Below the pieces are notes generated by a model, which was not told the origin of the DNA, searched no databases, and saw only the letters and a program-made list of their open reading frames with translations. Shown in pieces: positions 1-8,675 of a stretch of 64,000 nucleotides of DNA (positions within the stretch are counted from its first letter, which is position 1; each line of letters opens with the position of its first letter). A program made the translations under genes and the position numbers. The DNA is from Devosia oryziradicis. Lineage in GTDB: Bacteria > Pseudomonadota > Alphaproteobacteria > Rhizobiales > Devosiaceae. The stretch covers positions 2,763,001 through 2,827,000 of the forward strand of contig NZ_CP068047.1 in assembly GCF_016698645.1 (NCBI RefSeq). The letters run 5' to 3'.

Positions 1-1
1 G

Positions 2-1726
2 GCGCTGAGCCAGGCCCTCAACAGCCTGCGCAACGCCATTACGGTGCAGCGGCGCGGCCTCACCTACCTGATCTCGGTCCAGGTGCGCTCGGGCGATCCG
101 CAGCGGGCCGCGGTGCTCGCGAATGCGACCGCGGAAGCCTATATCCAGGCCCAGCTGGCCTCGAAGGTGGATAGCACCCTGTCCGCGCGCGACCTCATCC
201 AGGCCCGGATCAGCGACGCCCAGGCCTCCATCGCCGCTTCCGAAGGCGCATTCGACGACTTTATCGAAAGCAATATCAAGGAACTGGAATCCACACCCGG
301 CGGCAGCCAGATCGCCCAGATCCGCCGGCAGCTCGATCAGCTCCAGCAATTGCGCGACCGCAATGATCGACTGGCACAGTCCGTCCAGTCCGACCTGGCG
401 GAGAACGACTGGGACTCGCTGGTCACCTCTCTCAGTTCGTCGGCCCTGTCCGAACTTGGTCGCCAACGCGAGGAGTTGCTGGCCCAGATCGAAGGGGGCG
501 CCGATTCCCCGACCGGTATCGACCTCAACGCCGCCGTGGCCGATCTCGAAACGCGCATCCGCGAAACCGCCAGCGCCGAGGCCAACAACCTCGAACAGTC
601 GATCGCTGCATCCCAGTCAGAGGAGACCGACCTACGTCGCGAGCTGCGCACCGCTGTGCTGAGCAGCAACCTTTCGGCGGACACCCTGACCCAGATCTAT
701 AGCCTGCAGCAAAATGCCGAACTGGCGCGTCAGCAGTACCAGACGCTGCTCAGCCGTTTGCAGGACGTGGAGACGCAAGCCGACCTGCAGGTCGCCGACA
801 GTCGCATCGTTTCGCCCGCGCTGGCGCCGCTCAGCCCTTCGTTCCCCAACCGCACCCTGCTGCTGGGCGCCGCACTGATCGCGGCACTTGGCCTTGGGGT
901 GGGCCTGGCGTTCCTCTATGAAAACTTTATCGGCGGCTTCCTGAGCGAAGCGCAGCTGTCGTCGGTGCTGCGCACCCGCGTGGCAACCGCGATTCCCCGC
1001 CAGCGCACCAAGAACGAGCGCGAGAGTATTGCCGACCTGATGATCAACTCGCCGCTTTCGGTGTTCCCGGAATCGGTGCGGCGGCTGCGCGCGACGCTGG
1101 AACAGGGGCTGCGGCACAACAAGAGCCCGGGCGGCAAGGTGATCATGATCACCTCTTCGGTTCCCAACGAAGGCAAGACGACCCTGGCGCTGGCGCTGGC
1201 CCGGTCATATGCGGCTTCGGGACACAGCACGATCCTGATCGATTGCGACCTGCGCAAGCCGAGTGTCCATCGCCACCTGGGCGTCGAGCCATCTGCCGGG
1301 CTGCTCGATTATCTGAGCTCAGGCGGCTCGGACAACCTGAGCTCGTTCATCGCCCGCGACCCGATATCGTCGGCCACCATCATCGTGGGTGCGCGACGCA
1401 GCGACTTGCCGACCGATCAGTTGCTCACTGGCCCCTCCTTCGAGCGGCTGATCAAGGCGGCCCGCACGACGTTTGACGTGGTCATCGTCGATACCCCGCC
1501 CATCCGGCCGGTGGTGGACGGTCTCTACGTGGCGGCGAGCTCGGACGCCGTGGTCATGGTGGTTCGCTGGGCCTCGACCTCGCAGCAGGACGTCAAGGCG
1601 ACCTATTCAAGCCTGATGCAGAGCAAGCGACCGGACGCGGAACTGGTGACCGTGCTCAGCCAGCAGGAAGAGAACCAGGGCGCCTACATGCGCAAATATG
1701 GCGACTACTACCTGACCAACGATTGA
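2..1726 (+). CDS. Polysaccharide biosynthesis tyrosine autokinase (Wzc/ExoP type), 5' partial
   Basis: The reading frame is already open at base 2, so the start lies upstream of the window. The visible part holds the end of a Wzz-like periplasmic domain with long coiled coil, a membrane segment at about nt 855-930 with the PxxP-like LAPLSPSFP approach typical of chain-length regulators, and a cytoplasmic BY-kinase domain. Walker A (PNEGKTTLA) is near 1160-1185, Walker A' (ILIDCDLRKP) near 1231-1260 and Walker B (VVIVDTPP) near 1478-1500. The C-terminus carries a short tyrosine cluster (YMRKYGDYY), the usual autophosphorylation site. Such proteins control chain length and export in Wzy-dependent polysaccharide systems, which fits the locus that follows. 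It lies on the strand opposite to the glycosyltransferase array. Confidence 0.93.
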   Translation, partial: ALSQALNSLRNAITVQRRGLTYLISVQVRSGDPQRAAVLANATAEAYIQAQLASKVDSTLSARDLIQARISDAQASIAASEGAFDDFIESNIKELESTPGGSQIAQIRRQLDQLQQLRDRNDRLAQSVQSDLAENDWDSLVTSLSSSALSELGRQREELLAQIEGGADSPTGIDLNAAVADLETRIRETASAEANNLEQSIAASQSEETDLRRELRTAVLSSNLSADTLTQIYSLQQNAELARQQYQTLLSRLQDVETQADLQVADSRIVSPALAPLSPSFPNRTLLLGAALIAALGLGVGLAFLYENFIGGFLSEAQLSSVLRTRVATAIPRQRTKNERESIADLMINSPLSVFPESVRRLRATLEQGLRHNKSPGGKVIMITSSVPNEGKTTLALALARSYAASGHSTILIDCDLRKPSVHRHLGVEPSAGLLDYLSSGGSDNLSSFIARDPISSATIIVGARRSDLPTDQLLTGPSFERLIKAARTTFDVVIVDTPPIRPVVDGLYVAASSDAVVMVVRWASTSQQDVKATYSSLMQSKRPDAELVTVLSQQEENQGAYMRKYGDYYLTND

Positions 1727-1800
1727 GGCAGCGGCAGACTTATCCCCGCCCGCCGGCCCAGCCTTATGCTCATTCCGGACCTTAACCGGAGTGAGCCTTC

Positions 1801-2064
1801 ATGCCCGATCAGTTCTCCAGCCACGCACCCGGCCTTGAATCGCCGGCCGCACACGGCTTTGCCATTACGCCCTCCGACGGCGCCGACCTGGCCGACGTAA
1901 CGCGCGCCATCTATGTCGGTGGAAGCGGCAGTCTCAGCCTGACGCTGCTGTCGGGTGCCAATGTGACGCTGACCGGGGTGGCCGGCGGCACCCTGCTGCC
2001 ACTGCGGGCCAGGGCTATCAAGGCCACGGGGACGACCGCCACCAGCCTTGTCGGATTGTTGTAA
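1801..2064 (+). CDS. ghsA: Spike base protein, RCAP_Rcc01079 (GhsA-like) family
   Basis: This 87-residue protein matches the small spike-base family named after Rhodobacter capsulatus Rcc01079 (GhsA), with the recognisable pattern AITPSDGADL, RAIYVGGSG and LPLRARAIKATGTTAT. In R. capsulatus GhsA and GhsB form head spikes on gene-transfer-agent particles that bind the recipient capsule. The ATG has a strong ribosome binding site (GGAGTGAG). It lies 74 bp after the Wzc-type gene in the same direction, and its TAA is followed directly by the ATG of the fibre gene. No other phage or GTA structural gene is visible, so it is an orphan pair in a polysaccharide locus. The family call is from memory of its sequence pattern. 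Confidence 0.78.
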   Translation: MPDQFSSHAPGLESPAAHGFAITPSDGADLADVTRAIYVGGSGSLSLTLLSGANVTLTGVAGGTLLPLRARAIKATGTTATSLVGLL

Positions 2065-3021
2065 ATGCTGGGCCTCGCCATCACCAGCCAGGCCGCGCGA
2101 CAACGCGCCTGGTGGCCAGCAGGCGCGCGCTTTGCCGCTGACTTCATCAACCGGCGGGCGATGTCCAACGGCGTACAACTGCCCCTCTCGGCCGTGCTAA
2201 CGCTTAGCCGCGCCAGCGTCAAACGCGCCAAGACCAGCACGGGTCACTGGGCAACATTTGCGGCGAACGAGCCTGCCATCACCGACCTGGGCATGCTGAT
2301 CGAGCCCGAGGCGACCAACCTCATCATCAACAACACGGCCGATTCCGGCGCTGGCATCCAACTGACCGGCACGACCTTGACCGCCCTCCCCTTCGGCCAG
2401 AGCCCGGGCCTGGACGGGTTTGCCAAGCGCGTGACGCAAGGTGGCGGAGCCAGCGACAGCGTGGTGCGCAGCGGCCTCAACGTATCAGGCGGAACCACCT
2501 ACACCTGGTCGCAATCGGTCCGCTACGAAGCCGGCGCGCCCTGGATGCGCTTCGTGTTCTCCGACAACGTGGCTCATGGCCTCCATATCTGGCTGAACCT
2601 GGCCACCATGACCATCGGCACGACAGGCACGTTCGGCGCCGCGGTCCTAAGCGGCTACAGCCTCACCGCCGAAGCCGACGGCTGGTACCGGGTAGCGATG
2701 ACGGGCAGTGTGCCGAACAGTGCGGTGGGGGGGTTGTCGGGGTATGTGTGTGGCGGCAACAGCATCACCAGCCGGCAAGCAGGACAATTTCACGTCTGGT
2801 TACAACAGATGGAAACCGGGTTAGCGGCAAGTTCTCCTATCGAGTCGTCTACAAGCGCTGCGACACGCGCTGCTGACTCGAGTTCATTCGACGTTGGAAT
2901 CCTCACCACTCTCACTTTGCGAAGGCTGGACGTTGCCGACCAGTATATTTCGACCCCGCCGTCGCCGTTGAGTCTAACGTCATCCGAGAGAGCAACTTTT
3001 GTGAGTACGACCGGCTACTAA
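2065..3021 (+). CDS. Phage/GTA head-spike fibre-like protein (GhsB-like)
   Basis: The 318-residue protein begins immediately after the spike-base stop codon with no gap, which suggests translational coupling. Residues from about 75 onward (LIEPEATNLI, then a beta-rich region with YTWSQSVRYEAG, GLHIWLNLATMTIG, EADGWYRVAMTG and FHVWLQQMETGLAASSPI) have the layout of phage head-spike fibre or carbohydrate-binding tail modules. These recur in capsid-decoration and tail proteins. The last 70 or so residues lie in DNA of clearly lower GC than the rest. Its partner and position next to a capsule locus suggest a capsule-binding spike tip like GhsB. That role is inferred; an unrelated surface beta-sandwich lectin remains possible. 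Confidence 0.65.
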   Translation: MLGLAITSQAARQRAWWPAGARFAADFINRRAMSNGVQLPLSAVLTLSRASVKRAKTSTGHWATFAANEPAITDLGMLIEPEATNLIINNTADSGAGIQLTGTTLTALPFGQSPGLDGFAKRVTQGGGASDSVVRSGLNVSGGTTYTWSQSVRYEAGAPWMRFVFSDNVAHGLHIWLNLATMTIGTTGTFGAAVLSGYSLTAEADGWYRVAMTGSVPNSAVGGLSGYVCGGNSITSRQAGQFHVWLQQMETGLAASSPIESSTSAATRAADSSSFDVGILTTLTLRRLDVADQYISTPPSPLSLTSSERATFVSTTGY

Positions 3022-3024
3022 ACG

Positions 3025-4029
3025 CTAGCGCAGGTGAACCAATAAGTCATCGACGGGTGGCCGCCATGACGACGCGACGGAAAACTGCTCGCGGAGGTGG
3101 CCAAATCCGACCAACATTATCACGGCCTCGTCGTCCCTCATCGGCAACGCTCTACGGAGTTCGATATCTTTCGCGGCGCCTTTGCTCCAGTTAAGGGATA
3201 CCGCCCCAAGGCCGCGGGCATGGAGAGCCAGCAAAAAGCTCATTGAAAACAAACCCCCGTCTACCCAAGCCTGATGACGCTCGCCTGCCCCCCAAAAATT
3301 GCTCAGTCTTGTGGTAATAACAGCCAGGCCACGCACTTGATCAGCGAAGCCCTTTGCCCCGCCCTGGATCTCAAGCAACGAGTGGATCTTCTCACGCTCC
3401 AAAGTGAAATAAACCCTTGTGTTCTGACGGTTGCAAACCGTTGGCGACTTGATCGCAGCTCTTGTCGCCCACTCGACATCGGAAATGTCGACGTCTTGAC
3501 CTGCAAACTGCCGCACAGTGTGCCGGCTGAGGAAAAAGTCTAGGCTGACGTTTTCAGTGACGCTCCGCACGTCAGATGCAACAACCGGCCTTGTGCCATA
3601 TTCCCCAGACGCTTCGTGTGCGCCGACCACCTGAATGAGCCGTTCGATCCTGTCGCGATGCGGGTAGTCCACCAGATCGACGCGCTTATTGAAATCGGCG
3701 TAGCGCGCCAAAACCGTGACGGGAACTTTGATGAAGTCGTCAGCACCAAAATTCTGAAGATAGTACTCGATGTACGTCAAAAGGTCCGGGAGCTTGTCCT
3801 TACCGAAGCCCGGCCTTGGTGATGGCAAAGAAAGTCCCTTCTCAACATTATGAAATCGTTCCGTTATTCTACTTCTTAGATTCTCCTTGCTCCGATACTC
3901 GGTCCCTGTCGACGAAAATCGAAGGTAGCGGACAAAATCGTAATAGTAGCTGGGCAATAAATCTGCCGCGACCCGCAATGGCCGAAGCGCCACTCGAATT
4001 CCTTTGGGAACGAGCTTCTTTATGTTCAT
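3025..4029 (-). CDS. Nitroreductase-family protein of a polysaccharide locus
   Basis: The C-terminal two thirds (about residues 160-334) look like an FMN-dependent nitroreductase fold, with the family's FLSRHTVRQFAGQDVD entry, the SPTVCNRQNTRVYFTL stretch and the glycine-rich GLGAVSLNWSKGA region. The first 150 residues are an extra N-terminal domain seen in homologues inside exopolysaccharide clusters. Substrate and role in glycan synthesis are unknown. Its ATG overlaps the flippase stop by 4 bp, so it is the last gene of the leftward array. It ends 3 bp from the stop of the spike fibre gene. The DNA is visibly lower in GC than the neighbouring glycosyltransferase genes, suggesting separate acquisition. 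Confidence 0.8.
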   Translation of the reverse strand: MNIKKLVPKGIRVALRPLRVAADLLPSYYYDFVRYLRFSSTGTEYRSKENLRSRITERFHNVEKGLSLPSPRPGFGKDKLPDLLTYIEYYLQNFGADDFIKVPVTVLARYADFNKRVDLVDYPHRDRIERLIQVVGAHEASGEYGTRPVVASDVRSVTENVSLDFFLSRHTVRQFAGQDVDISDVEWATRAAIKSPTVCNRQNTRVYFTLEREKIHSLLEIQGGAKGFADQVRGLAVITTRLSNFWGAGERHQAWVDGGLFSMSFLLALHARGLGAVSLNWSKGAAKDIELRRALPMRDDEAVIMLVGFGHLREQFSVASSWRPPVDDLLVHLR

Positions 4030-5261
4030 AGTGAATACCTATTACTCTCGCGTTGTATGCGAAATACGCCCCAAGCGTACAGAATACCAGCAAGTAGGAT
4101 CGATGTTGCCAACGCCCAGGCAGCTCCCGCCACGCCCCAAGCGAGGGAGAATAAGGTGACCAGTCCCGCGATAGCGCAAGCTGCCAAGAATTGAACAATC
4201 AGACGCCAGCGCACTTGCTTGTAAATGATTAGCAGAACTCCGGTCGACGCGGACAGGTATCTCACCAATACGAGTAGGCAAAACCCACTCCAAAGCCCGA
4301 CGCTAATTTCGTAGCCGGTCCCGAATACAAGCTGTGAGAAAGTCGCCATGAACACAGCATATCCGACGGCGACTACTGTGCCGATCGCAAGGTACTCAAG
4401 AAAGAAGCGGGCGATAAGCGGGGTCTTCACGCGCCCATGATCGGACATGTCGCGTGACAGTGCTGGGATGTTTACACCCGCCAAGACTTGAGCGGGAAGC
4501 ACAGCGTAAGACGCAACACGGGCGGCAATTTGATAAGTACCTGCGGCATGCAAGCCTAGAAGGGCACCAACAAGGATTACGTCGATCTGTCCAGTGATCG
4601 TAGTTAAAAAGCTATCCAAAGCCAGTCCGGATGATGTGCGCATGAAGCGGAGGAGGTCCAGGAGGGGACCGTGGATGCAGTTGCCGAGTTGCGTGTAGCG
4701 GGAGACAACGAGGAAGGCGATGGCGGTCTGGAGTAGCCTGGCGACAAACAAGGCCGTGGCGATGGGCAGGATGTCGGGCCAGGCAAGCGCTGTGCCGCCC
4801 ACGACGATGACGAAGACGACCGTGCCCAGAATGCTCGAAACGGTTTCGGCCGCGTATTTGCCAATGCCGCGCAGGGCTACAACGACCAGGTCCCCGTAGG
4901 AATTGACCATGATGGAGCCGTAAAGCAGCAGGCTTGCGGCAAGCAGGTGCGGACCGAGATTAAGTAGGGACAGAACCAACGCGGCGCCGAGCGTAACGAC
5001 CAGCACCAACAGGTTTTTGACGCGGACGCAGGCCGCAATGAGCTCGCCGGCCTTATCAGGCTGGGCACCGATGTCGCGCAGGGCCTGAACGGAGAAGCCA
5101 AAGTCGGTGAACAGGGCAGCGATCGACGCGTAGGCGAAAACGGTGGCAACGAAACCATAGTCGGCGGGGCCGAGGCCGCGGGCCAGAACGAACAGGCTGA
5201 CCATGCCCGTGCCGATCTTGCTGAGCAGAGAGATGGCCAGGAGCAGCTTGTGGCGGGTCAT
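4026..5261 (-). CDS. Oligosaccharide flippase (Wzx/RfbX family)
   Basis: This 411-residue protein is almost entirely hydrophobic, with about 12 to 14 predicted membrane helices starting at KLLLAISLLSKIGTGMVSLF. It is typical of MATE-like polysaccharide flippases that move lipid-linked repeat units across the inner membrane. The ATG at 5261 is preferred over an in-frame GTG at 5270 because homologues begin near MTRHK, but neither start has a convincing ribosome binding site. It overlaps the nitroreductase gene by 4 bp. The gene is compositionally mosaic: by hand count 60-bp rows on the right (4621-4800) are 62-70% GC, whereas 4501-4620 are 43-53%. This points to recombination within the gene. 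Confidence 0.88.
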   Translation of the reverse strand: MTRHKLLLAISLLSKIGTGMVSLFVLARGLGPADYGFVATVFAYASIAALFTDFGFSVQALRDIGAQPDKAGELIAACVRVKNLLVLVVTLGAALVLSLLNLGPHLLAASLLLYGSIMVNSYGDLVVVALRGIGKYAAETVSSILGTVVFVIVVGGTALAWPDILPIATALFVARLLQTAIAFLVVSRYTQLGNCIHGPLLDLLRFMRTSSGLALDSFLTTITGQIDVILVGALLGLHAAGTYQIAARVASYAVLPAQVLAGVNIPALSRDMSDHGRVKTPLIARFFLEYLAIGTVVAVGYAVFMATFSQLVFGTGYEISVGLWSGFCLLVLVRYLSASTGVLLIIYKQVRWRLIVQFLAACAIAGLVTLFSLAWGVAGAAWALATSILLAGILYAWGVFRIQRESNRYSL

Positions 5262-5307
5262 TCCCTGCACCCGCGTAAAACTGCCGTGAGGAAAATGATC
5301 GCCGAGG

Positions 5308-6402
5308 TCACGACAGCGCCGCCTTCAGTGTCATCGCAGCGTTTGACCACGCATGATCGGCTCGAACCTTGGCGGCCGCTACCCGCGCCCTGTCACGCAA
5401 CGTTGCGGCGGGATTGGCGAGGAGGAACGATACTGCATCGACCACGGCGCTGCCCTCGGAGACGACTGCGCCGTCATACGTCTCGGTCATGTGCCTGGCG
5501 CCCGCGAGGTCGAGGCAAAGTGGAAACGCGCCAGAGGCAAGGCTTTCAAGCACGATCAACGGATAGGAATCCATGATCGAAAGATGCACCAAGACGTCTG
5601 ACTCGCGAAGGCGCGCCATCATTGCGTCGGTCTTGAGCCAACCAACATACCGGACATCATCGCTCAGCCCCAGTGCCGCAATGCGCGCCTGTATCTCTGC
5701 CATGGTCTGGTCATCGGCACCGCCAGCCAGAGAGGCCTCGAACAGGGCACCGGCACGCTTGAGGCCGGCGCAAACCTCCAGGAACAGAAAGCTCCCCTTC
5801 CCTGCCGAGAGCCGTGCGGAGTGGATCAGCCTCAGCTTGCCGGTTGTGGTGTCGGCCTGCTGACCATCGGCCGCCCACATCTCCTGGGGCAAGAAGGTGC
5901 GGATCATGCGGGAGGGTACGCCCTGCGGCAAAGACAGCTCCACAGCCTGGGTCGGCGACAGCAATGCGAACTGGTTTGCCAACCGCATAACCAGTGAGCC
6001 CAACCGCCGCAGCGCTGGATTCCGCTGCGATCGCCAGTTGGCACCCAAATGCGGGGTAACGACCACGCGGTAGCCACAGAGCCTGGCAAGGACGAGAAAG
6101 GCCAGATCCACCACGTTGACCCACTGGAACCAAACCACATCGGGCGACCAGCGACGATAGCGGATCAACTGCCTCATTTCTCCGAGCAGGCGCGGTAATC
6201 CCCGGGGCCGGAAGAAGGCAGTAGAGGTCGTGAGGTGTTCCAGCTTCACACTATCGTCACCCGCCAAAGCCTGCTTGGCGCGCTCGCAGAACGCCTCGAC
6301 CCCGCCGGGCCTGTCGGAAGAGCCTCCGACCAGCAGCACGCGAAGCGTGGCCTGGGCGTTATCGCCGTCGCCATCGTGATGCACCACATCCGCCGACGTC
6401 AT
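5308..6402 (-). CDS. Glycosyltransferase family 4
   Basis: The 364-residue protein has the GT-B layout: an N-terminal acceptor domain (LRVLLVGGSSDRPGGVEAF) and a C-terminal nucleotide-sugar domain with LIHSARLSAGKGS, DVRYVGWLKTDAMMARL and the E-x7-E type motif around LVHLSIMDSYPLIVLESLASG. It should add a sugar to the lipid-linked repeat unit at the cytoplasmic face. Donor and linkage cannot be read from sequence. It overlaps the GT2 gene upstream by 4 bp (ATGA) and precedes the flippase by about 46 bp. Confidence 0.88.
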   Translation of the reverse strand: MTSADVVHHDGDGDNAQATLRVLLVGGSSDRPGGVEAFCERAKQALAGDDSVKLEHLTTSTAFFRPRGLPRLLGEMRQLIRYRRWSPDVVWFQWVNVVDLAFLVLARLCGYRVVVTPHLGANWRSQRNPALRRLGSLVMRLANQFALLSPTQAVELSLPQGVPSRMIRTFLPQEMWAADGQQADTTTGKLRLIHSARLSAGKGSFLFLEVCAGLKRAGALFEASLAGGADDQTMAEIQARIAALGLSDDVRYVGWLKTDAMMARLRESDVLVHLSIMDSYPLIVLESLASGAFPLCLDLAGARHMTETYDGAVVSEGSAVVDAVSFLLANPAATLRDRARVAAAKVRADHAWSNAAMTLKAALS

Positions 6403-7445
6403 CGCGCAGCTCCAAGGGCTGCAAGATCAATCTTGCCGGTCCGCCTGTTTCCCTTGAGCACGTCGCCGGCGGCATGGCGCATCACTTTCGTTGCCTCTCG
6501 ATCCCCAGCCAACCAGTAACGACGCAGGTCCCAGATCCATCGGGCCCAGGCCAGTGGCAGAAAATACGGATGGAACTTGCGGTAGAAGCGGAAAAGGTTG
6601 GCATAATAGTAGTAGAGGCTGGTGTCGCTCGGGCGCTTGACCGAACTGGTGCCGATGCTGGCGCCTTCCTTGTGGTAGACGATCGCTTCAGGGCACCAGC
6701 CGAGCTCGAACGTGCCGCGCATCCGGCGGGTCCAATCCAGTTCCTCATAGTAGAGGAAATAGTCTTCGGACATCGGCCCCACGGTTTCGAGAAAGGCGCG
6801 CGACGTGAACATGGAAGCGCCGGAGACGTAGTCGATCCGGCTTTCGACTTCCGCCTGACCTGGGAGGTGATCCCGATGGGCGCGGAAAAAGACCGGCCCG
6901 CCCCGAACCGTCTTGGTGCCCCACCAGCTTCCGATCGTCTGAACATGCTGGGGGTCGTGATAGAAGAGCAGCGTTGCCCCGAGGATGCCCAAGGTCGGCT
7001 GGGCCGTCATGCGCGCCGCCAGCAAAGTCGGTGCGTCGGGACTGGTGACGGTGTCGTTGTTGAGGATCCACACGTAATTGCAGGCTGGGTCGGCCAGAGC
7101 CTGGCGGATACCCAGATTGTTGGCGCCGGCAAAGCCCAGATTGGCTCCAGCTGCGATCACGCTGACGAACGTGTCCGGCACCGCCTGCCCGACATCCTCG
7201 CGCGCTATTACCGCCAGGGATACCGGCCGCCGCTCGGCCGGTGGCAACAGATCCCAAACCGCGGCGGGCCGCGCCACGGACACTTCTCCCCGGCCCCAGC
7301 TTTCAAAAGCGGGAATTGACCCATCGGCCGAGGCATTGTCGACCACCAGCACCCGCAGGTTCGCCACGGAGCAGCGCGCAAGCGCCTCTAGGCACTCCAA
7401 GGTGTCGGCGCGACCGTTCCAATTAACGAGTACGACGTAGATCAT
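6399..7445 (-). CDS. Glycosyltransferase family 2, rhamnosyltransferase-like
   Basis: The 348-residue protein opens with YVVLVNWNGRADTLECLEAL and contains VLVVDNASADGS and YVWILNNDTV, the GT-A acidic metal-binding region common in dTDP-rhamnosyl transferases of the WbbL type. A middle segment reads YFLYYEELDWTRRMR, the catalytic-base ED/DW-type motif of this group. The rhamnose donor would come from the rmlABCD genes at 15.6-19.0 kb, but the donor assignment is inferred from family resemblance only. The stop codon overlaps the next GT4 gene by 4 bp. Confidence 0.87.
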   Translation of the reverse strand: MIYVVLVNWNGRADTLECLEALARCSVANLRVLVVDNASADGSIPAFESWGRGEVSVARPAAVWDLLPPAERRPVSLAVIAREDVGQAVPDTFVSVIAAGANLGFAGANNLGIRQALADPACNYVWILNNDTVTSPDAPTLLAARMTAQPTLGILGATLLFYHDPQHVQTIGSWWGTKTVRGGPVFFRAHRDHLPGQAEVESRIDYVSGASMFTSRAFLETVGPMSEDYFLYYEELDWTRRMRGTFELGWCPEAIVYHKEGASIGTSSVKRPSDTSLYYYYANLFRFYRKFHPYFLPLAWARWIWDLRRYWLAGDREATKVMRHAAGDVLKGNRRTGKIDLAALGAAR

Positions 7446-7460
7446 GGGGTTCCTGCAGGC

Positions 7461-8639
7461 CTAGCGCAACTGGCCGGCGACGTAGCGGGACAGGAGGTCG
7501 CCAATAGCAGTCTGGTAGCGAGACAGGCGCTCCTGCGCGATCGGCAGCGCGTCCTGGATTTGAGCGGCAAGCTGCTCGCGCTGGTCGAACCATCCGAGCG
7601 TTTTGGCGAGCGCTATGTCAACGCCCTCGGCCTTGCCGTCAACGTAGTTGGTATAACCGAGCGATCCGAACAGTCCGTTGAATTTGCGGCTATAGGCGAC
7701 CGGTACTACCGGCACCCCGGAGGAGAATGCGCCGATGCACGCATGCATCCGGCCGCCCACGAAGAAGTCGAGCCCCGAGATGTAGCTCTTTGCCTGTACG
7801 CTGTTTTCGAAGCGCGGCGCCAGCACAGAACCCGGACTGGCGTCGGCAAGGCGCACAGCCGTTGGCCAATCATCATCATTGTCGCCACTGCCAGCGACAT
7901 GAGCCACGAAGTGCAACTCGACATTGTCCCGAGCCGAGAGTTCAGCGATCAGGCGGTCCGAAAACGTACCATAATCGAGCGTCATGCCCAGTTCGTTGTC
8001 ACCGGAATAGCCCTTGTTGTACAATAGTCCGGAGACGTTGAGGCCGACGCGCACCTTGTCCTGCGCCTTGGATTGACGATCGAAGGGAAGGCGAAAGGCA
8101 ACGTCGATGAACTCGTCGGTCGGAACGCGCAGATTAAGTTGCTGGAGTTGGGCCGTCGACAGGTTATCGCGCGCATAGACCGCCTCCGCGCTGTTCATCA
8201 CATATGCCGCGATACGACGGTTCAGAGGCTTTTCGAAGGGGCCAATGGTTTGTGGCGCAATGACCAGAGGCTTGCGCAAATAACGCACGATCTGCTTGCT
8301 GACCGCCAGCGTCAAGAAGCGGCGGGCGCCATAGATGTCGGTAAAGCTGTCGCCTTCGCCGATGTCAAATACGATGTCGCACTTTCGCAGGTCGTCGACG
8401 AATTCCGAGCGCCCCCGGAGAAAGTCCTTGGTGTGCGCGGCCCCACCGACCGTGACGTCCGAAGGCAGATCCGCAACATGTTCAGGCTTCGCCGTTCCAA
8501 CCGAAATGAAGCGTACGGGAATGTTTCGCTCGCGCGCCGCGGCCCGAATGATCTCAGCATCGCCCCGCGCCAGCGCGTCGACACCCAGATTTCCATGGCC
8601 GAAGGTGTGCCACATCAATCCTATTACGACTTCATTCAT
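7461..8639 (-). CDS. Polysaccharide pyruvyl transferase family protein
   Basis: This 392-residue protein begins MNEVVIGLMWHTFGHGNLG and contains YLRKPLVIAPQTIGPFEKPLN, AVYARDNLS and the late segment DFFVGGRMHACIGAFSSGVPVVP. That is the standard layout of the pyruvyl transferase family (CsaB, WcaK, ExoV). Members transfer pyruvate from phosphoenolpyruvate as a ketal on a sugar, adding negative charge to the polymer. The ATG at 8639 has GGAAC six bases upstream and is preferred to an in-frame TTG at 8651. It sits between two glycosyltransferase genes of the leftward array with a 15-bp gap to the GT2 gene. Confidence 0.9.
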   Translation of the reverse strand: MNEVVIGLMWHTFGHGNLGVDALARGDAEIIRAAARERNIPVRFISVGTAKPEHVADLPSDVTVGGAAHTKDFLRGRSEFVDDLRKCDIVFDIGEGDSFTDIYGARRFLTLAVSKQIVRYLRKPLVIAPQTIGPFEKPLNRRIAAYVMNSAEAVYARDNLSTAQLQQLNLRVPTDEFIDVAFRLPFDRQSKAQDKVRVGLNVSGLLYNKGYSGDNELGMTLDYGTFSDRLIAELSARDNVELHFVAHVAGSGDNDDDWPTAVRLADASPGSVLAPRFENSVQAKSYISGLDFFVGGRMHACIGAFSSGVPVVPVAYSRKFNGLFGSLGYTNYVDGKAEGVDIALAKTLGWFDQREQLAAQIQDALPIAQERLSRYQTAIGDLLSRYVAGQLR

Positions 8640-8675
8640 TGTCTGTTCCAAACTCGAGGGTTACACGCGAAGGAC

